Below are positions 35,385 to 48,613 of a stretch of DNA of 64,000 nucleotides, piece by piece (the stretch's first letter is position 1; each line of letters starts with the position of its first letter). A program made the translations under genes and the position numbers. The notes beneath the pieces were generated by a model. The model had not been told where the DNA came from and did no database searches. It worked only from the letters and a program-made list of their open reading frames with translations. Source of the stretch: Cryptomeria japonica (lineage: Eukaryota; Streptophyta; Pinopsida; Cupressales; Cupressaceae); contig NC_081410.1 in assembly GCF_030272615.1 (NCBI RefSeq), positions 125,082,640 through 125,146,639 on the forward strand, given 5' to 3'.

Positions 35385-37086
35385 CCAAACACCAAAAAGA
35401 TCAACTTTTTTTTTTAACCAATAACATGTTTGAATGTTGAAAATGTCACACAGGTTGCGCTTTTGACACTGTTTTGGTCCGTTTGACATTATTTTGGCGC
35501 TATTCACCCTGTTTCAGTGCTTTTTCCTTCTCTGTCTTTCCCTTTCTTTTAGTGCGTTTGTGTTAAATAGTGCCTCTGTTCAAACGCAGACTAGCGCTTT
35601 TGTAACAAAACGTTGTACAAATCACCTTGTAACCAAAAAAAAAAAAAAAACCAAAAAAAAAAAAAAAATTAGGCTTGTAGAAGCCCACCAAATAGGCGGA
35701 TTTTACTAACTATTTTTCTCTTTTGTGTAGATTTAAATTAGATTAAAAAGTAGATTTATATTTTTTACTAACTTGTTTTTGAAGTTGGTTTTAAAAATGA
35801 ATTCACTTTTTTATTTTGGTTTAAAATTAACTTCACATTTCAAATTTGGGCTTTTAAAAAAGAATCACACATTTGTTTGGGGCTCTTAAAAAGAATTTCA
35901 TTGTTCAAAGGTAAAAAGAACCACAAACTTATACAAAAACAACTTTATTTTTTTGCAAGTTAGGAAACAAACTTCGTTTTGGTGCTTAAAATCAACAAGG
36001 CAAATTTTATTTCTTGCATCAAGATAAAACTCACAATCCACACTTCCATTTTTGGTGCAAATAAAATTCACAATCAACTTGTCTCATTTTCAAAGCAATT
36101 TTACTTTATGCAAACGTGTTTTTCATTAAGTTGACCAGGATTTTCAAATTCTAGTTTACTCAAACAATTGCCTTTGAAAATTAAAAAGAACACCATGATT
36201 GTTGGAGCAACATCTCCAAATAGTTAGATCACATTGCAATGATAGATTAAAAAGAACAAGTGTTTTTCATGCTTGGCACACTTGTGCAAAGAGTTGGTCA
36301 AGTGGTCCTACTTCTAACACACACTATCCTCTCCCTTGGCTTTCGTGGTCCTAGGTGCAAGAGAAAAGTGTTAGTAACACTCAAAATTTTATCTTTTTAA
36401 GAGAGGTCTGCCAAGAGACACATCACTCTTGGGAACGACCTCGAGCGGTAAATCCTTCGAGCCGCTATAAAAATCAGGTGTGAGCGAAAGCTGTAGCCTT
36501 GGGTATAGCTGTTCCTACAGTGTAACTGGCTGAAAGGACAAATGGGCCCCACCACCAGTTACAAGGCTCTTAAGTGAGTCACTGCAGAATGAACTTATGT
36601 CCAAAAATATCGAACATGACTAAACACCTTTAAATAGTATCCCACCCATTCTATTGATTGAGGATATTTGAGATATAATTTAGTGCAAGAGCATAGATGG
36701 TTTTGCTCCAAAGATACTCACTATACATATTTCCTTGAGTAGAAACATAGCTTTTTGAAAAGTCACTTGTGGCTTGATAAAAGTGGTGACTCCCCCATCA
36801 TAGGGATCATCTATTTGTTATGCTCGTGCAAGACTTAGTATATCACATCCTTACCTACCACGGCGGGATTCATAAGGTATGTAGTACCAAAGTTGAAGAA
36901 ATATCAAGATGTGGGCTAAATTTATCACAACTGGCCATTTGACCTTAGGGATAAAAAGTGTTTGAAGTGTGTTCGTTTTAAAGACCAAGTGCAAATTGAG
37001 TCGACTTCAGGCTTTGGAAATACACCTTAAAATACATCTAAAGGAAGGGTCAAAAACAAGTCCAAGGAAAATGGCTTGCAAGCAAA
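35385..37086 (+). other. Leader of element 2
   Basis: This is 1.7 kb of non-coding leader. Positions about 35457-35610 hold a few degenerate GCGCTTTTG and GCGCTATT words like the cluster of element 1. Positions about 36180-37060 are the conserved leader block with a hairpin at 36521-36563 (arms TGTAACTGG and CCAGTTACA). About 1 kb carrying the upstream frame of elements 1 and 3 is missing near 37065, where AAGTCCAAGG joins almost directly to the gag start. Confidence 0.75.
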
Positions 37087-40000
37087 ATGGCTCAAACCCG
37101 ATCACAGTCCAGGCAACGAGAAATAGAAAGGGAAGAAGAAGAAGAGGAAAATCTCAATGAATTTCAAGAAGCACTTGGAGGACATGCAGATGACGAAAAC
37201 CCAAGTACTCCCACTCCTTCAACAATCGAAAGGGTTCAGCATAACCCTCACTTTAACAGATTGTTTGATGAAATACTCAGGAGCAATGCAGATGCTCACT
37301 TTTTAAAACTTGCTCAAGAAGGAGCCAAACTCCCCTCTGACTTTGATCTTGCCCAATTAAGACAAGCATCAGAAAGACAAAGTCACCATGAGGAGGAAAG
37401 AGGAAGAAATCACATCAGATATAACATTCCTCGAGGTAACCCACCACCTCCTCCTCCAAATGAAATAGAGATGTTGTGGCAACAAGTTGAGAATCTCGCC
37501 CAACAACTTCATAGTGGTGTTAAGACCAATCAATTCTCACTTAACGACATCTGTCCCTATCCGTTTGATAGGAATCTTTATATGCCACCCTTTCCATGAG
37601 GATTCAAAACACCCAAATTTGAAAAATATAGAGGAAAGGGGGATCCTCGTGATCATGTCCGAGAATTTCATTCCGCTTGTCTTGAAGTAGCATATGAAGA
37701 CACATACCTAACGTGCCTTTTTCCCAAAAGCTTGGGAGGAACAACCACATCATGGTTTTCTCGACTACCAGGTGGCATTAGAACATTTGAGGAACTCATC
37801 CAGAAGTTCCTATCTCATTACTCTTATAACATTGAACGCGACATCACCATGGTTGATCTATGCAACACCAAACAAAAACCAAGTGAACTATTCTCAGTAT
37901 TCCTGCAACGATGGCACCAAATGTCTAGCAGACGTTCTCTTCAGTTACCTGAACGAGAACTAGTGGAAATATTCATTTCCAACTTAAACGAAGAAATGGA
38001 ATTTCACCTGGATGTCAAAGACACAGACTCCTTTAACGATATGATCACCAAGGGTTTAAAATGTGAAAGGGCACTCATCAAGAAAGGACTCATCAAAATC
38101 TTTAATTAACCAAAAGATGGTCCTCGCTTGCGTTTCAATAGCGATAAACTGAACTTCTGGAACAAGAATAAGAATATCGTCAACGATGGGGTTGTGGATG
38201 CTCGAACTATCCAAAATGCACAACCTGTGGTTCGGTTTGCAAGACAAAATCCTCCACCTCAGAATAACACATATGATCCTCCTAATCAAGGTCGCATCAC
38301 ATCTCATGATGAACCAAGACCTCGTCCACAAAAACAAAAATGCATATACACTCCCTTAGGGGAACCCATTGAAACAGTGTTGCGGCAACTCATTTCTCAG
38401 AATTTGATCACTCTACCTAAGCTATCAAACTATGAACCTCAGGTCAAACCGGCATGGTGGAGAGATACTGAACACTGTGAGTTCCATCAAGGAAGAGGAC
38501 ACAAGACAAGTAATTGTCACCGATTGAAAGATCTCATTCAGGATCTTATTGATCGAGGAGAAATTGAAATTGAAGGACATGACCCAAAAATGACCAATAA
38601 TGATCATCTGATGTTCACGAATCCACTTCCATCACAAGATCAAAGGGGTCCTTCCACTTCCTGGCGAGGCACTGATACCACTGATTATACGCAGGCTGCG
38701 TATAACTACACTGTAAATCACCTGTATGAAGCCAGTGAACAAATTGGAACCATAACCTTCAAAAATCCCACCTTAAATTGCAATGTTGTTACACATCGTG
38801 GCAAGGTCACCATCAAGGCAGCTCCACAGGGCACCACTTCCGTCCCAAAGCAGTACAATCTTGTGGAACACTTAGATAAAATGCCTGCGCTTATATCCAT
38901 TTTAGAGCTATTGCGCCTATCGCCATCTCATAAAACAATCTTGGATCAAGCACTCCAAGAGGCGTCAGTCCCTGCAAACCTGAATACGGACGAGTTTCAA
39001 GCCATGGTTGGAAATCTAAAGTCATCACCTTGTCTCACTTTTTCCGAAAGTGACAACTCTTCTTTCCAACAACCTCATAATGCTTCGCTACACATTGAAG
39101 GCTTTATCAACCAACACAGGATCAAGCGAGTCTTGATAGATAATGGAGCAGGCCTAAACATTTGTACACTACAGTTGGTCACAGCATTGGGATATGCAAT
39201 AGAATCAGTGGATCCTCGCAAGAAGATCACCATCAAGGCCTATGATGATGCAGAGCGTTCATCCAAAGGAGCTGTGGTACTACCAATCCGAGTGGGCCCT
39301 GTGGTAAAGCACATCATCTATTAGGTTCTGGACCTTCCTCTGCCATATAATCTATTATTAGGGAGACCTTGGATACATGCCATGCAAGCTGTTCCATCTA
39401 CCTACCATCAATGTATCAAGTTCCCACATAATGGTACAGAGATCACAATCCTGGGCGATGCAAATCCCTTTGCATTTTGCCATAATATCAGCCATCAACT
39501 AGAAATTACTGTTCCTAATAATAGGGAAGCCATTTCCTCCACATCATATGTAAGTCCTGCCTCTCTTGCCAGTTCAAACACCCCTATACCCAAGCAAGAA
39601 AAGCTTAAGATGAAAGTAGTAGAGGAAGGTCCTGGAGAATACAACTTGAGTCAGCTCTTTTGTGTGGGACAAATGCCCACTTCTCCTAGAACACATGGTA
39701 AACCATAGCAGTTACTCCAGCAACCACTAATCATGCCAGCATGTGCCTTGACGCCTTTTGTCCTTGGAAAGAGTCAAGAGGAAGAGACACAAGATGAGGA
39801 CCTAGCGGAATGGATCTATAAAGATCCCATCACCATTGATAAACCGCAAGTTACACTTCCTACGGAACAGTATGGCAAAGGCCTCCTCATTATGCAAAGA
39901 ATGGGATATGATGGTCAGAGTGCTTTGGGATACTGCAAACAAGGATGACATGAACCTCTACTACCAGAATTCAAGCCCAAAGGTAATACAGGCCTAGGCT

Positions 40001-43000
40001 TTGAAAAAGAGATCCTTCCTAAACTCAGATTCAAAGGAAAACCCAGCAAACCATTTTGCCCACCTACTGCAAAGAGGACACCTTTCATAATCAAAGCAAC
40101 ATCAAGCACTATCCCCACTGCCCCATCAAGGCTCACAACTCCACCGCAACCATCACCAATGCCAAACATCCCACCAATCGAACCAGTAATCCCATTCGCA
40201 GCAGCCATCACATCAATAAAACCATTCGCAGCAACAACTGTATCCGAACTCGCAGAAACATCTATGGCACCACCCGTTCCAATAGAAGCCACTAAGTCAA
40301 CATGTCGATACTTCCAGTAACAAATCCTTTAATCCCCATCAAAATTCTTGCAGCACCGATCACTACAAAGGTACATAAACCAATCATGCCTGCAGTATTC
40401 AACTCCAGTGACATCCCAGTATGGTATAGCAATCGAATGCTGGAAAGTGATTCAGAGACCGACTCACATGAGTGGGAATTTGATTCTGTACAGCTTAACA
40501 CTTTAGATGAGGAAGGCACATCACCACCTCCACCACGCAAAGACATCCCTGTTTACGGAGAAGCACAGATAAAGACCACTTGGGTACTTGAGCTGGAAAC
40601 ATCTTCCACAGACCCTACGTCTCATCCTACACCTAATTCTGACAGGGAAAGTACCATCAACGACGTTCGCCACACTGTCTTAACCCTCACTGATACCTCT
40701 AACGAACTTAACCTAATCGATGAAGTAATGCCCATTATCCACCCTGAACTCATCGAATGGAACCAACCAAATTCCCCATGCCTTGACTTCTTCCAAAATG
40801 ATGAGGCCATCATTGACTTTTTGGAATTAAGGGATAACCTACCAAGCAGGGATCACAAAGCTGGATTCGCCATTGAACTTAATAGTGCAGCATACTTCGG
40901 GGCGGATGCCAAACCTTTCAGCTACAAAAATATAAAAATAAAACATGGATCTTCTAGTGAAAACCACACTGTGGCACTGTTTGATCCGACAAAAGTAAAA
41001 AGAAAGAGCATATCCAACGGTGAAAACCTCTATGAGGCACCTGAGGATGAAGGGTTTGACATCCTCCCTGCTAGTACACAACAGGAACAATCAACGATTC
41101 TCATCAAGGAAACCAAAGAATACAATGTGGGGACTCTTGAAAATCCTCATCTCATACATCTGGCATCTCTTCTCACTCCAGAGGAATAGCCTAAATTTAT
41201 AGAGTTCTTCCAACAGCGTCAGATCAACTTTGCATGGTCATATGCAGACATGCCTGGGCTTGATCTTGATTTAGTTATGCATCATCTCACAGTAGCAGAA
41301 GGAGCCAAACCTGTCAAGCAGAAGCTTCGTAAGATGCATCCTCAGATTGCGGTGCTAGTCAAAACAGAACTCAAGAAACTCTTGGATGTTGGTTTCATTA
41401 GACCAATTGATTATGCAGAATGGATCTCCAACATTGTGCCAATTGGCAAACCAAAAGGGGGCATCCGCATTTGTACTGACTTCAGAGATCTGAATAAGCC
41501 ATGTCCTAAGGATGACTTCCCCCTACCAAATATCGACATCATAGTGGATTTGACAGCAGGACATGCCATGCTTTCACTCATGGATGGCTTTTCAGGATAC
41601 AATCAAATAAAGATCGCACCAGAGGACCAACATAAGATAGCCTTCACATGTCCATGGGGCACATACTGCTGGAATGTAATGCCTTTTGGTCTAAAGAATG
41701 CAGGAGCGACCTATCAAAGAGCAATGACCACCATCTTCCATGACATGATGCATACTATGATGGAAGATTATGTGGATGACTTACTAGCAAAATCACTCAC
41801 TAGAGATGGGCATCTCCACATCTTAGATAAAATCTTTGATAGACTAGAACAATACCATGTTCGACTCAACCCAAAGAAATGTGTCTTCGGAGTGACCTCC
41901 GGGAAGCTTCTAGGATACATTGTCTCAAGCAAAGGCATTGAGGTCGATCCAGCAAAGGTTAAAGCAATCATGGACATGCCACCTCCAAAGAATATCAGTC
42001 AGCTAAGGACACTACAAGGACGGCTTCAATCCGTCCGCAGATTCATTGCACAATTGGCTGATAAGTGTCACCCATTCACACACGTACTACACAAGAACAT
42101 CCGCTTTCAGTGGGATGACAAATGCCAACAAGCATTTCAGGTGCTTAAAGACTATCTCATGAATCCACCATTGCTGATGCCACCAGATTCAAGTAGACCG
42201 TTGTTACTTTATATCTCAGCAACAAGTACAGCATTGGGTGTACTACTGGCACAACATAATGTAGAAGGCAAAGAGTGTGTTGTATACTACATCTCTCGCA
42301 CACTGGTTGGCTATGAACTCAATTACACACCTATTGAGCGAGCTTGCCTAGTAGTAATCTTAGCAGCCACTAAACTGAGGCACTGTCTATTAACACACAA
42401 GGTACAACTCATCGCAAAGATTGATCCACTCAAGTACTTACTTAGCAAAGCAGCATTGACAGGTCGCTTGGCCAAATGGGTGATGATTCTAAGTGAATTT
42501 GACATTGAGTATGTGGACCGTAAAGCTATCAAAGGTCAGGTTATTGCAGATCAGTTGGCCGATGCACCACTCATAGGCGATCATCCTCTCATTTCCAATT
42601 TTCCAGATGAAGAGATAGTCATGATCACAGAAGCACAGCCATGGAAACTATATTTTGATGGTTCATACACTAGGCATGGCTCGGGGGCAGGCATTCTGTT
42701 TATCACACCTTAAGGTGATAGCATCCCGAAGTCTTACAGGCTCACATTTCCATGCACAAACAACATATCAGAATATGAGGCTTTGATCACAGGACTCAGG
42801 CTAGCCATACAATGGAAATTAAAAGAACTACAAGTATATGGCAACTCACAACTGGTCATTCGACAAGCAACAGATGAATATCAGACCAAGGATGATAAAC
42901 TCATGCCATACAAGCAAATGGTGGACAATCTAAAGACATCATTTATTACTATCACCTTTGAGCAGATACCAAGAGATCAGAATCGAGCTGCTAACGCTAT

Positions 43001-44393
43001 GGCTACTATCGCATCTCTACTAGATCTTCCGCAGAATTCAACACGCTACGAGTTCTTGGTAGAACAGCTTTGGATTCCCGCTTATGATATCCCTGAATCC
43101 AAAATGATATGTCACCTTGTCGGTTCTGAATCCCCATGGTATGGTGAGTTCTACACCTATCTCCGCGATCACACCCTTCCTCCCAACCAATCAAATAACC
43201 AACGAAAAACCTTCATTCGCCAAACTGCTCGATATACCATTATTGCCGAAACCCTATACCGACGCGGTCTTGATGGTACTCTCCTTCGATGTCTGGAACA
43301 AGATGAGATAACAAAGGCTTTAGAAGAGGTACATGAAGGAATTTGTGGAACCCATGCCAGTGGTCTGTCACTAGCCAAGAAACTTCTGCGCAATGGATAC
43401 TATTGGCCATCTATGGAAAAAGATTCCTACTACTTTGTCAGGAAGTGCAAGAAATGTCAAGTTCATGGTGACCTGATACATGCACCAACTCAGGAACTGC
43501 AACCAATCACAACACCATGGCCTTTTTGTCAATGGGGCCTTGACCTTGTGGGTAAGATTCATCCATCTTCATCTAACAGCCATAAATTCATTATTACCGC
43601 CACCGAATATTTCACAAAGTGGATCGAAGCTGTTCCACTTACCCAAGTCACCGGCAAGCAGATCGCCTCATTCATCCTCAATTACATCATCTTCCGGTAT
43701 GGTGTACCCATGTCCATCATCACAGATAACGGTCTTCCTTTCAAAAATCAGGATGTCCGTGAACTTTGTGAGAAATTTCATATCCAACATCGCTTTTCCA
43801 CCCCCTATTACCCACAAGGCAATGGTCAGGCTGAAGCATCCAATAAAAACATATTGAGGATCCTAAAGAAGAAAGTCAATGATGTCGGCCGTGATTGGCA
43901 TGTTCAATTGAATCCAGCGCTATGGGCATATCGAACTAGCATTCGGGCCCCTACAGGTGCAACTCCTTATTCATTAGTCTATGGTGCTAAAGCTATCTTA
44001 CCTATTGAGGTCGAGATACCATCCTTACGAGTTTCCTTGCACAATCTCATCGATGATGAAGCATACAGAGTATCCCGTCTTTAGGACTTAGAGTTACTAG
44101 ATGAGAAGCGACAAGCTGCATGCAATCACCTCAAAGCCTATCAGCAGCGCATGAGTAGAAGCTATAATCACCGAGTTAGATCTCGTACATTTGAGGTAGG
44201 TGATCTTGTTCTTCGAGAAAATCCTCGCAACCAACCAAACAGAGAACATCAAGGCAAGTTTGAATCAAACTGGCTGGGCCCATATGTTGTCACTGCTGTG
44301 TTCAGGTCCGGGGCATATCAATTGGCTACATCAGAAGGAGAACCGCTTGCAGATCCAATCAATAGCATGCACCTAAAACGGTTTTATACCTAA
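37087..44393 (+). pseudogene. Gag-pol polyprotein of element 2, eight stops and one frameshift
   Basis: This runs from the ATG at 37087 to the TAA at 44391, 7,307 bases, which becomes 7,308 (2,435 codons plus stop) if the one-base loss near 40299 is counted. Approximate codon positions: gag domain 160-330, zinc knuckle 460-475, protease VLIDNGAG about 682, reverse transcriptase from about 1390 with YVDD near 1560, RNase H 1700-1790, archaeal-type RNase H 1850-1970, integrase finger 2080-2130, DDE residues near 2152, 2212 and 2247. Stops start at 37597, 38107, 39322, 39706, 39946, 41187, 42711 and 44082. Those at 39946 and 42711 are at the same codons as the stops at 28190 and 25424 of element 1. 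The longest open piece is 487 codons (41250-42713). Confidence 0.92.
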
Positions 44394-46794
44394 GGTGTAT
44401 AGAGCATCAGGCTCCCCTACATATCAGAAAATATCAAAAACATTCAAAAAATGTCCTAAAGAAAATACAAAAACATTCAAAAAAAGTAAAGAAAAATCAT
44501 GCATCCAAACGGTGAACAACCACTCCGGTGGCACCTTGGGTAAGTGCGATGGTGAAAACCTGGCAAACAGGCGCCACTCGTAAGGGATATGGCTCCATTA
44601 TCTTTTCAGACTTGTCGCGATCACATTTACTTCATACATACATCCATCCATCCAAAGCCATGGCTTGTTATTCATCTGTCATTAAGAAAGTACTCCATGC
44701 GTCTAGCATCCCACCTTTTCATAGTCAGGTCTAAAAACTGGGGGCAATACCCTTAACCTATTGATGGAAGTAGATTCTACATTGTCTTATGATTCATTAA
44801 GTTCTTCATTCAAAAATATCTCATCAAAAATATCAAAAACATTCAAAAATGTCCCAGAAAATATCAAAAACATTCAAAAACAATACAAAATCCAAAAACA
44901 TTCAAAAATGTTTCACAAAATCCAAAAACATCGGAAAAACCATCGAAAATCACCCAAAAACATGACAACATCTTGTACATATTCATCCAATCAGATACAA
45001 AACAAACATTGACAAAATACTCACACAAATGACCACTTATCACTCGACCAACACAATCAACATCAACAATCCAAACTGTCTTAAACAAGGATGCATCCTT
45101 CCTTATCAAAACAAAGACAAGATGACGTTTTCTTTGACAAGAAAATTATGTTAAGCTATCAAATACTTGGTTGATTTATGAGTACAATCATTTGTTTATC
45201 TGTATCGAGATCTTTCAGCATTGTTTTGTATCGTTTGCGCATTACTTCCAATGAAGTACTGGGGCATGTACTAATGGTGTCTACATGGGAAGTTCACTAA
45301 GCTACGTGATCTTATGCAAAATGCAGTCATAGATCACTACGGCTTGCTGACTACAGTGTATACCTTGACCATATGAGCATGAACCATTACCAAGGATCCA
45401 TATTCTTTATTCTTTATGTATATATTGTTTGTTTGCAGGTACAATTCTCTTTTTTTGGTTCCTCCTACCTCATCCAAATTGGATAAAGGTTTTATCTCTT
45501 ATTACGGTATGCACTTGTCTCAGGATATGATCAGCCTAAGATCAAGGAGGACGATCCAAGTCATGCATGAAAGGAGATAATCCTTGTCTGTTCCACAAGC
45601 AATACTCAGGTCAACTTGATCCATTATATCAAGTTGCTTGTATTAACTTGCTATATAAAATCCATGTAAGAAATACTCTAGTCATCTTGAATCTTTATGT
45701 CAAGTTGCTTGTATTTTCTTACAACATTTTAAAGCTCAATGATGAAAAATAAAGCACCATGGATCATCATTCCATCTCATCTGTATATATTGCATTTCAT
45801 TGCATTCCATCCATCCATACATTCATAATAGCTGCATATCATGCATACATAGTCATAATAATGCATACTCTATTTTACTCATCTTTTTCCATAGGACTCG
45901 GTCCTAGTCCTCCATATCTTCTATCTAACATCGAATCCCCCCTCACCCTCCCTATCTTGATCATCAACATCATCCTAATCCCTTCATCGCTTCCCATCCT
46001 CACTCATCCACAAAATTAAGCTAGTTACTCTGTCTACACAGATACATCGACTCACGCACACCTAGACTATCAACAGATACTCTGATCAAGTATCTTCGGG
46101 TCTCAACAGGTAATCGATTATGGCAAACCTAGACTACAACAGGCATTTATCATAATGACCTAGTCTCAACGGGGCTACCATGATTCCCCACAACCATCCA
46201 TCACACGCACATACATATCAATTGATCAACCAATCAAACACAATCCAATGGACAATTACATCAATTGTCTACGTCTCAACGAGTATTTTGCTTCATATAC
46301 CTTGACTTCATCGGACAATTACATCAATTGTCTAAGTCACATCAGGTCACTTTGATTCACTTACTCAGACTTTATCATGTCCAAGCAACCAACTGACATC
46401 AACTGTCACGCTTTGACTTGACCGGGGCAATTAAACCGATTGCACCAGATTGTCTAACCAATTTTGATCAATTGTATAGCATCAATCCAAACCCCACACT
46501 ACATCTGCTATGTATCTCTTGCATGACCTCAGGGTACCCACTGGCTTGTTGTTTCTTCATATTCACTCCATTTTCTCCCATTCTTTCATCATTAGTTCTA
46601 ATTTCTTCTATTCTACCTCCCCTCCACTTTTCATTCTTTTTCGAGAGATCACTCGATTTTTCAAAAAAAAATAATAATAAAAATTCGGCCCATCTCTCGA
46701 GGGGGCATACCACCCATTAAATTTACATTTTATGGGGCATTTCTTCACACCTATTTTTCTTTCTTTGAAACGACGCGATAAACTGCACTGTCTC
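44394..46794 (+). other. 3' region of element 2, without the antisense gene
   Basis: 2.4 kb against 5.9 kb in element 1. Scattered CATTCAAAAA repeats lie at 44415-44490 and 44815-44945. Positions about 45130-45830 match element 1 about 22200-22900, and about 46080-46110 matches near 18880-18910; what lies between in element 1 (most of the PMD gene) is absent or replaced by unrelated C/T-rich sequence. No gene is supported. The 100-codon frame at 46418-46720 is not convincing. Confidence 0.7.
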
Positions 46795-46807
46795 AAAGAG
46801 GGGCAAA
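46795..46807 (+). promoter_or_regulatory. Polypurine tract of element 2
   Basis: AAAGAGGGGCAAA directly before the TG of the 3' LTR, identical to the tract of element 1. Confidence 0.92.
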
Positions 46808-48608
46808 TGTAGTCACATAAATCTGTCCACTTAATTAAATGAATATTTAATATTTATTTGATTATTTAACCATCAATTAATAATTAATTAAATTAATATA
46901 TTTAATTAATTCATCTTAACCCTCTTCTCCTATTAATTAAATAAATTATTCAATTTATTTGATTTAATTCACTTAACCAAATTCAGACCATTAATTAAAT
47001 AAATAAATAATATTTATTTAATTAAATCTTCTCTCACATTTAAATAAATTAATATTTATTTAAATCCCCCAAAATCCCACCTCTCACATTTAAATAAATT
47101 AACATTTATTTAAATCACCTTTATCCTTTACCCACTTGCATTTTCCTACAAAAGCAAGTTGCACAACTATTTTAAATAAATAATTTATTTAAAACACCTT
47201 TATCCTCCACCCACTTGTATTTTCCTACAAAAGCAAGTTGCACAACTATTTTAAATAAATTATTTATTTAAAATCCTATTTATCCTCACCCACTTGAAAC
47301 CTTTAATGGTTTCCCTTAAAGTATTCAAACTTGATGGCTTTAAAGTCTTCAAACTTGATGGCTTCCTTCTATAGTCTTCTTAAGACTTTAATGGTTTTCC
47401 TTAAAGTCTTCAAGCCTTTAATGGTTTCCTTCAAAGTCTTCAAGCATTTTAATGCTTTATCTTCATTTTTCTCATTTAAATAAATTAATATTTATTTGAA
47501 TATTTATCCAAATGCAAATTACACCATTTAATTGAAATAAATGATTTTATTTTAATTGAAAATACCAAAATTTCTCCCACTTGCATTTTCCTACAAAATC
47601 CACTTGCATGCCTAAACCCCTTCTAGAATTTTCTAATCACTTCTAAATAACCTAACCCCTTCTCTAAACTTTGTCACATTCCTAAGCAAAAGGGAAGTCA
47701 CTTCTCAAACCCTCAAAGTCTTTGATAACCATTAAAGGCTTTCAACCTTCAACCACTAAATGGCTCAAAGTCTTTGATAACCATTGAAGGCTTTCAACCT
47801 TCAACAACTTAATCCCCAAAGTCTCCAATAACCATTAATGGTTATCTCAAACCCTCCCACATGGTTAAAACATTTGTTTTGACTCAACCTCTACCCAACC
47901 CAAAGGTCTCATTAGGCCATTAATGCTTTGACCATGATTATCTCTTAAACATTTGCACAAAGGTTTATCCTTGGATTAACTCTTAATCCAGTGGGTAATC
48001 TTAATTTGGACTTGACCCTTAGCCTCTAGATAACCATGAGGTCTTCTCAGGCCTTTAATGCCTCCAACCTCTTCTCTCAACCCAATCCTATGTTGACACT
48101 TGTCACCATTTTATTGGTGCCAATTGTGCACATGGATCCCCAACTTTCAAACTTGGCCCTTGATTAAACCATTCAATCTTAACCCTTCATTTCCCCATTT
48201 CTTCTATAAATAGAACCCTTCTCCTCAAGCAAAAAGAAGCATTAGAGTATTGTTGTTATACTGGCATTAGCATAGAGCTTTCTCATAGCATCACTATCTA
48301 CACTTGCATAGCATTTGCTTATCATATTCAACCATCTTGAATCTCCATATGGCATCCATGGCTAGTGCTGAAAGCTGAGAGCTACACTCATTTGGGACTT
48401 GGAGAGGAGAGGAACAAGGGAGGAGCAACTATGAGCATCTTGATTAGCTATTTTATTCTATGTTTATATGCTTTTTATTTCATGCTTCATATCTCTCTTG
48501 ATATGCCTATTTAGGATAATCTTTTGTTGCTAACACTAACATTTGTTTCTTGTGCTCTTGTGTGTGTTGCCATCAAACAGATTTTCTAATCCTTTTTGCA
48601 GAGCATCA
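46808..48608 (+). repeat. 3' LTR of element 2 (complete)
   Basis: 1,801 bases, TGTAGTCAC...GAGCATCA, then ATATC. TATAAATA is at 48205-48212. It differs from the 5' LTR at about 15 positions over the shared 1.5 kb, plus the 284-base block at 48325-48608 that the 5' LTR has lost. That block includes a CTTGGAGAGGAGAGGAACAA word also found in the LTRs of elements 1 and 3, so it is original LTR sequence. Confidence 0.95.
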
Positions 48609-48613
48609 ATATC

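Larger units (their letters stand above)
33849..48608 (+). mobile_element. Element 2: Tat-type LTR retrotransposon nested in the 5' LTR of element 1
   Basis: An element of 14,760 bases, flanked by a perfect ATATC duplication (33844-33848 and 48609-48613). The undisturbed target is visible in element 1's 3' LTR near 16505. It has a shortened 5' LTR, primer-binding site, leader, gag-pol frame with stops, a short 3' region, polypurine tract and full 3' LTR (46808-48608). Compared with elements 1 and 3 it lacks the upstream open frame. Compared with element 1 it lacks the antisense PMD gene and the 3' AGCGCT cluster. Confidence 0.95.

Noticed and set aside
36969-37160. 63-codon frame starting just before gag in element 2
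   Set aside because: It spans the deletion junction and overlaps gag in another frame; it is not conserved in elements 1 or 3.
46808-48324. 3' LTR of element 2 ending at 48324
   Set aside because: This follows from pairing with the shortened 5' LTR, but then no target duplication is found. Ending at 48608 gives a perfect ATATC duplication.
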